Assembly: GCA_900545585.1 (NCBI GenBank)
Contig: UQZR01000001.1
Span: forward strand, 1-64,000
Origin: an uncultured Eubacteriales bacterium
Lineage (GTDB): Bacteria > Bacillota > Clostridia > Oscillospirales > Oscillospiraceae
Direction of reading: 5' to 3'
Length of the DNA stretch: 64,000 nucleotides
This document shows, in pieces, positions 59,900-64,000 of the stretch. Positions within the stretch are counted from its first letter, which is position 1, and every line of letters begins with the position of its first letter. The position numbers were made by a program, and so were the translations under genes. The notes under the pieces were generated by a model that worked only from the letters and a program-made list of their open reading frames with translations, was not told where the DNA came from and did no database searches.

Positions 59900-60532
59900 T
59901 CAAAGCTCCTGCCGCGGCCCCGGGCGGAACTCCGCCGACAGCACCGCGAGCCGGACGCCTCCGGCGGACAACTCGGTGAGCCGTTCTTGTAAGGTCTCCA
60001 CTCTCTCCTCCGGCAGTGACACCGTCAGATGGATGTCCGCACCGTACTGGGTGTCGTCCACTGTGCCGCCCTGCGCGGCGGCCTCCAGCCGCACCCGCTC
60101 GAACAGCGCATAGGAGCACGGGATGTCCACAACGGCCCACCGCCCCATCACCGCGTACCCTGCGGCGCACAGAGCGTCCCGCGCCCCCTTGGAATAGGCG
60201 CGTGTCAGCCCGCCGGCTCCCAGCAAAATGCCGCCGAAGTACCGCGTCACCACGCATACCGCGTTGGTAACGTTCTCCCGCTGGAACACGTTGAGCATGG
60301 GCTGTCCCGCCGTGCCCTGGGGCTCGCCGTCGTCGCTGTACCGCACCACGTTCTCCCCTATGAGATAGCACCAGCAGTTGTGCCTTGCATCGTAGTACTG
60401 CTTCTTGATCTGGGCGATGAACGCCCGGGCGTCCTCCTCGGACTCCACCGGCAGCAGATGGCTGATGAAACGGGATCGCTTTTCCACGAACTCGCTGTCC
60501 GCCGCCTGAAACGGCACGCGAAACTCACCCAT
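59900..60532 (-). CDS. yigZ: YigZ/IMPACT family protein
   Basis: 210 residues. N-terminal UPF0029/IMPACT domain: EKRSRFISHLLPVES, HNCWCYLIGENVVRYSDDGEPQGTAGQPML (in part RYSDDGEPQGTAG) and VTRYFGGILLGAGGLTRAYS. A C-terminal DUF1949 domain follows. Function is unclear; homologues interact with translation and stress pathways. The start at 60530-60532 overlaps the GNAT gene stop by eight bases. Confidence 0.9.
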   Translation of the reverse strand: MGEFRVPFQAADSEFVEKRSRFISHLLPVESEEDARAFIAQIKKQYYDARHNCWCYLIGENVVRYSDDGEPQGTAGQPMLNVFQRENVTNAVCVVTRYFGGILLGAGGLTRAYSKGARDALCAAGYAVMGRWAVVDIPCSYALFERVRLEAAAQGGTVDDTQYGADIHLTVSLPEERVETLQERLTELSAGGVRLAVLSAEFRPGPRQEL

Positions 60533-61067
60533 GCCGTGCCTCCTTCTCCCAGTCCTCTCGGGCGATAGCATAGTAGCAGGTAGGCCGCTCCTGCCCGTCA
60601 GGCCACAGCACGGAGGGCCCGTCGCAAACATAGGTGAACCCGCACTTCTCGATGACGCGTCGGGACTTGTCATTCCCCGGGGAATGGCCGCACCAGACAC
60701 GCGCCGCCCCCCGCTCCGCAAAGCACCAGCGCAGCAGCTCCCGCACCGCCTCAGGGATAAGCCCCTGCCCCCAGAAGGGCCGCCCGATCCAGTAGCCGAT
60801 CTCCGGCTCACCTTTCCCATCCGGCGCATCGGTGGGAAATACGCCCACGGAACCGATGGTCTCCTCCGGCCGTTCCCGCAGCAGTACCGCCAGCGTGTCC
60901 GGCTGGGACAGCACCGTTCGGATGATCCGGCGGCTCTCCTCCACGGACTCGTGGGGCTTCCATCCCGCCGCGGGGCCAACTTGTCCGTCGCAGGCGTAGC
61001 TGTACAGGCTCTCCGCGTCCTCCTCCTGCCAGGGCCGCAGCACCAGCCGCTCCGTCGTCAGCATCAT
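60525..61067 (-). CDS. GNAT-family N-acetyltransferase (RimJ/RimL type)
   Basis: 180 residues from the first of two ATGs (61065-61067) with AGGAGG upstream. RimJ/RimL-like acetyltransferase fold: TTERLVLRPWQEEDAESLYSY, EIGYWIGRPFWGQGLIPEAV with the acetyl-CoA loop, and NDKSRRVIEKCGFTYV. The acceptor is unknown. Its start overlaps the hflX stop by four bases. Confidence 0.88.
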   Translation of the reverse strand: MMLTTERLVLRPWQEEDAESLYSYACDGQVGPAAGWKPHESVEESRRIIRTVLSQPDTLAVLLRERPEETIGSVGVFPTDAPDGKGEPEIGYWIGRPFWGQGLIPEAVRELLRWCFAERGAARVWCGHSPGNDKSRRVIEKCGFTYVCDGPSVLWPDGQERPTCYYAIAREDWEKEARHG

Positions 61068-62374
61068 TCCCAGTCCTCCTTCGGCTCCATCCAGCCCTCG
61101 ATGTACGCCTTCAGCCGCCCCATGATACGGGGCGTACACACCGCCGTGACATCCACCGTCTCGCCGTATTCCACGCCCTCCACCTTGGCCTCGCGGTACA
61201 GCCCGTCCAGCAGTCCCGCCTTGTCGTAGGGCAGGTGGATGACCACCCGCTTCGTACCCTTGTCCAGCCGCTTATCCACGGTCTCCAGCAGCGCAGGGAT
61301 GCCCTCGCCGGTCCTGGCGGAGATATATACGGCGTCCTTCTCCCGCTCCTGCTGGGCGGTGAATGCCGCGTCGCACTTGTTGTACACGCGGATACAGGGG
61401 ATGCCTTCCGCGCCCAGCTCGCGGATAAGCTCATCCACAATGCGGGCCTGCTCCCGCCACTCCGGATTGGACACGTCGATAACATGCAGCAGCAGATCGG
61501 CGTACTCCAGTTCCTCCAGCGTGGCCTTGAACGCCTCCACCAGCTGATGGGGCAGTTTGCGGATAAACCCCACCGTATCGGAGATCACCACATCCAGCGT
61601 ATCGCTGACCGTCAGCAGGCGGGTGGTAGTGTCCAGCGTATCGAACAGCCGGTCGTTGGCGGGGATACCCGCGCCGGTGATGGCGTTGAGCAGCGTGGAC
61701 TTGCCCGCGTTGGTGTAGCCCACGATGGCCACCACGGGGATCTCGTTTTTCATCCGGCGCTGCCGCTGGGTGCCCCGCACGCGGCGCACCTCCTCCAGTT
61801 CTGCCTTCAGCTTGTCGATCTTCCGATGGATGTGCCTCCGGTCCGTCTCCAGCTGCGTCTCGCCGGGGCCCTTGGAGCCGATAGGTCCCTTGCCGCTGGT
61901 GCCCGCCTGCCGCTCCAGATGGGTCCACATGCCCACCAGCCGCGGCAGCAGGTACTGGTACTGTGCCAGCTCCACCTGTAAACAGCCCTCTTTTGTTTTG
62001 GCCCGCTGGGCGAAGATGTCCAGGATCAACCCACTGCGGTCCAGCACCTGCACACCGCACAGCTCCGTCAGCACCCGTATCTGGGAGGGTGACAGGTCGT
62101 TGTCGAAGATGACCATGGTGGCGTCGCTGTTTTCCACCATGCGCTTGACCTCCTCCACCTTGCCCTCGCCGATAAAGCTGTGGGGGTCCGGCTTCTCGCG
62201 GCTCTGGAGGATGGTGCCCACCGGCTCACCGCCGGCTGTCTCCACCAGTGCCCCCAGCTCCGCCAGGCTCTCCTCATCGGCGCTGTCCGCGCCCAGCACC
62301 GGCGACCGCAGCCCCACCAGCACCGCGTAGTCCCGTTTCTTCTCCTTGTTTTCTTCGATGGTCCTTCGTTCCAT
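61064..62374 (-). CDS. hflX: GTPase HflX
   Basis: Ribosome-associated GTPase that can split stalled or heat-damaged ribosomes. 436 residues. N-terminal glycine-rich region and the HflX block SFIGEGKVEEVK; G1 VGYTNAGKSTLLN (P-loop), G3 DTVGFIRKLP, G4 NKCD, and a coiled-coil linker (about 170-215) before the G domain. The ATG 62372-62374 follows a GGGGGAGG site and the promoter at 62404-62432. The longer reading upstream overlaps rpmE. Confidence 0.95.
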   Translation of the reverse strand: MERRTIEENKEKKRDYAVLVGLRSPVLGADSADEESLAELGALVETAGGEPVGTILQSREKPDPHSFIGEGKVEEVKRMVENSDATMVIFDNDLSPSQIRVLTELCGVQVLDRSGLILDIFAQRAKTKEGCLQVELAQYQYLLPRLVGMWTHLERQAGTSGKGPIGSKGPGETQLETDRRHIHRKIDKLKAELEEVRRVRGTQRQRRMKNEIPVVAIVGYTNAGKSTLLNAITGAGIPANDRLFDTLDTTTRLLTVSDTLDVVISDTVGFIRKLPHQLVEAFKATLEELEYADLLLHVIDVSNPEWREQARIVDELIRELGAEGIPCIRVYNKCDAAFTAQQEREKDAVYISARTGEGIPALLETVDKRLDKGTKRVVIHLPYDKAGLLDGLYREAKVEGVEYGETVDVTAVCTPRIMGRLKAYIEGWMEPKEDWE

Positions 62375-62403
62375 AGGCCCTCCCCCGACTGAATTGTTTA
62401 TAT

Positions 62404-62432
62404 AGTATATCGTATTTTGCGGCAAATGTAAA
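62404..62432 (-). promoter_or_regulatory. Promoter of hflX operon
   Basis: Minus-strand TTTACA (62427-62432) and TATACT (62404-62409), 17-base spacing. Confidence 0.7.
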
Positions 62433-62435
62433 CAA

Positions 62436-62467
62436 ACAAGACCCGTACCAAATGGTACGGGTCTTGT
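62436..62467 (-). terminator. Terminator after rpmE
   Basis: ACAAGACCCGTACC and GGTACGGGTCTTGT arms around AAAT/ATTT, then T and A residues on the minus strand. Confidence 0.82.
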
Positions 62468-62484
62468 GATGTGACGTGTCTCTT

Positions 62485-62688
62485 TTACTTGTCCAGACCG
62501 AAACGCTTGTTGAACTTGGCAACACGTCCGCCGGTATCCACCAGCTTCTGCTTGCCGGTGAAGAAGGGGTGACACTTAGAGCAGACTTCCACGCGAATAT
62601 CCTTCTTCGTAGAACCTGTCTCAATCACATTACCGCAGGCGCATTTGATAGTAGTCTGCTGATAATTGGGATGGATTCCTTCCTTCAT
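62485..62688 (-). CDS. rpmE: 50S ribosomal protein L31 (zinc-binding form)
   Basis: 67 residues. Zinc ligands lie in KCACGNVIETGS and CSKCHPFF (two CxC/CxxC pairs), so this is the C+ form rather than the zinc-free paralogue. The ATG at 62686-62688 is followed by KEGIHPNYQ, the normal N-terminus. GGGGTGAAC lies upstream. A single-gene unit with its own promoter and terminator. Confidence 0.95.
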   Translation of the reverse strand: MKEGIHPNYQQTTIKCACGNVIETGSTKKDIRVEVCSKCHPFFTGKQKLVDTGGRVAKFNKRFGLDK

Positions 62689-62750
62689 TGCTCATGTTCA
62701 CCCCTTTCTGGTTCACTCGTCGCCGTGGTATATCCACAAACGCATCTGTG

Positions 62751-62779
62751 ATGATAGCATATATCTTTCCAAATTGCAA
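62751..62779 (-). promoter_or_regulatory. Promoter of rpmE
   Basis: Minus-strand TTGCAA (62774-62779) and TATCAT (62751-62756), 17-base spacing, close to the end of addA. Confidence 0.65.
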
Positions 62780-62795
62780 GCTTTTTTCACAGGAT

Positions 62796-64000
62796 CTACA
62801 AAGAAATTTCCTGCCCGCACTGGAAAAAGTACAATACCCGCCGCTCCACCGGCATTTCCATGATGCGGCTCAGTGCGTCGCTGTACGCCTGGAGCTGCCC
62901 GCGGTATATCTCGGCTCGGGCGGGAGCTTCCTCCGCCGTGACGCGGTCGGTCTTGAAGTCCACCACCGTCAGCGCGCCATCCTTCCGGAACACACAATCC
63001 GCCACACCCTGTAAGAGCATCTCCTCGCCCTCTGCGCCGCCTGCATACCGCTCCGCTGGCATCAGCAGGGCGAAGCGGTATTCCCGCCATACCTGCTCTG
63101 CGCCGCGGATGCGATCCGCCAGCGGCGACCGCAGAAACGCCGCGACGGCCCGCTTGTCCACCGCCTCCGCCTGGGCCGGCGTCAATAGCCGCCGCTGCTC
63201 CAGCGCCTGTACCTGAGCCGCCACGGACTGCTCCTCCGCCGCCGTGTCCATCGGCAGGTACTGCATCACGAGATGGATGGCCGTACCCCGCTCTGCGGCG
63301 GACAGTCCGTGTATTTCCTGCAAAAAGCGGGGCTTTTCCGGCTCCGAGGGCCTGCGGACAGTGCCTGCGCCCCCCGCCACCTCCTGATCCAGCTCCCGCC
63401 CCTTCAACTGGGTGGCCGTGATCTTGGTGGGCACCGTGGTCACCGCTGCGTGGGGATATACGAAGTCCAGCGCCGCCCGATCCGGTTCCGTGAAGTCCTG
63501 AGGCACGCCAGCCTCCTCTGTGTCCTCTACCGCCGTCCCCGATGCCTCGCCGTTTTCGTGCCACAGCCGGATGGACCAACTGTCCGGCGCCTGCGTCAGC
63601 ACCTCCGGCCGCACGCCTGCCATACCGTGGAGCGCCGCTGCCTGCGTCGTGTGCAGCAGCGACAGCAGCACCCACTCCCCAGGCGAGTCCGCATCGGCCA
63701 CCGCCTCCGGCGGCACCGGTATACCGGTCATGGCCGTCAGATCCCGCAGCTTCTTCTCCATCCCCTTGCGGCAGTCGATGAGGATGAGCTTCTCCCTGGC
63801 CCGGGTCATGGCCACATAGAGGATGCGCATCTCCTCGGCCTTGGCCTCCCGTTCCAGCCGCAGCGCCAGCGCCTCCTTGGAGATGGTGGCGTAGCGGATG
63901 TGTCTTTCCCGATCCACCCGATCCGTGCCAAGCCCCAGCTCCGGATGCACCAGCACCGGCCGGTTCAGGTCCTGCCGGTTGAAGCTGCGCTGGAGGTCCG
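62796..64000 (-). CDS. addA: AddA helicase-nuclease subunit (C-terminal part, cut by window edge)
   Basis: C-terminal about 400 residues of the AddAB double-strand-break end-resection enzyme. The UvrD-like helicase motif VI region AEEMRILYVAMTRAREKLIL is present, and the nuclease domain shows GVADCVFRKDGALTVVDFKTDRV (in part VVDFKTDRV) with the catalytic Asp-x-Lys, plus an upstream AERGTAIHLVMQYL. The coding sequence is open to base 64000 and the N-terminus is outside the window. Confidence 0.93.
   Translation of the reverse strand, partial: DLQRSFNRQDLNRPVLVHPELGLGTDRVDRERHIRYATISKEALALRLEREAKAEEMRILYVAMTRAREKLILIDCRKGMEKKLRDLTAMTGIPVPPEAVADADSPGEWVLLSLLHTTQAAALHGMAGVRPEVLTQAPDSWSIRLWHENGEASGTAVEDTEEAGVPQDFTEPDRAALDFVYPHAAVTTVPTKITATQLKGRELDQEVAGGAGTVRRPSEPEKPRFLQEIHGLSAAERGTAIHLVMQYLPMDTAAEEQSVAAQVQALEQRRLLTPAQAEAVDKRAVAAFLRSPLADRIRGAEQVWREYRFALLMPAERYAGGAEGEEMLLQGVADCVFRKDGALTVVDFKTDRVTAEEAPARAEIYRGQLQAYSDALSRIMEMPVERRVLYFFQCGQEISL

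Noticed and set aside
1..64000. CRISPR arrays, insertion sequences, rRNA genes and plasmid or phage structural genes
   Set aside because: No regularly spaced repeats, transposase genes, rRNA sequences or phage modules were seen.

Overview
The window is about 64 kb of GC-rich chromosome, probably from an anaerobic, spore-forming gut Firmicute of the order Oscillospirales (Oscillospiraceae-like). The evidence is spoIIM and a second SpoIIM-like gene, DivIVA-like and YkvI-type proteins, glutamine synthetase III, ammonia-dependent AsnA, a T-box tyrS, an anaerobic (cbi-type) cobalamin pathway and good Gram-positive Shine-Dalgarno sites. Genus and species cannot be read from the sequence alone.

Layout. 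1-15.99 kb (minus strand): xerD (cut by the window edge) and spoIIM; a queuosine operon queA-antiporter-tgt-yajC-TIGR04086; tyrS behind a T-box leader; then oapA-dxs-tlyA-nadK-argR-recN, preceded by a large structured RNA that I identify as an OLE RNA. 16.1-17.98 kb (plus): a membrane-anchored hypothetical, three short linked hypotheticals, and a self-contained unit for a 21-residue four-cysteine peptide. 18.1-19.9 kb (minus): a GGGtGRT protein and a NifU-like scaffold. 20.1-29.1 kb: gltX, a SpoIIM-like gene, glutamine synthetase III, ykvI (minus), a ptb-like acyltransferase, an aminotransferase and asnA. 29.2-29.8 kb: a DivIVA-like protein (minus).

30.0-35.9 kb (plus) looks accessory: two SAM methyltransferases, an ATC-hydrolase-family protein, a ZIP metal transporter, a truncated methyltransferase, a DUF6110 protein and a P1B-type metal ATPase. 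36.0-53.25 kb is one large cobalamin operon under a B12 riboswitch. It holds a surface CbiK chelatase, a lipoprotein with two NEAT-like repeats, a BtuFCD-type importer, then cbiL-A-C-D-F-G-H-J/E/T-B, cobD and cbiP. The early steps (uroporphyrinogen III to precorrin-2) and the lower-ligand steps (cobU/S/T) are not in the window. A decayed integrase beside tRNA-Arg(ACG) closes this part.

54.1-57.4 kb (plus) is a compact four-gene cassette (ABC exporter, HPr-kinase-like protein, PqqD-like protein, S26-type peptidase) that resembles RiPP export and maturation machinery but has no visible precursor or cyclase. 57.4-64 kb (minus): a tandem PII-like protein with a DUF1538 membrane protein behind a candidate attenuator, yigZ, a GNAT acetyltransferase, hflX, rpmE and the C-terminal part of addA.

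The points most worth following up are the OLE RNA/OapA locus, the orphan RiPP-like cassette, the cysteine micropeptide unit, the surface tetrapyrrole/cobalt proteins of the B12 operon and the DUF1538 leader.
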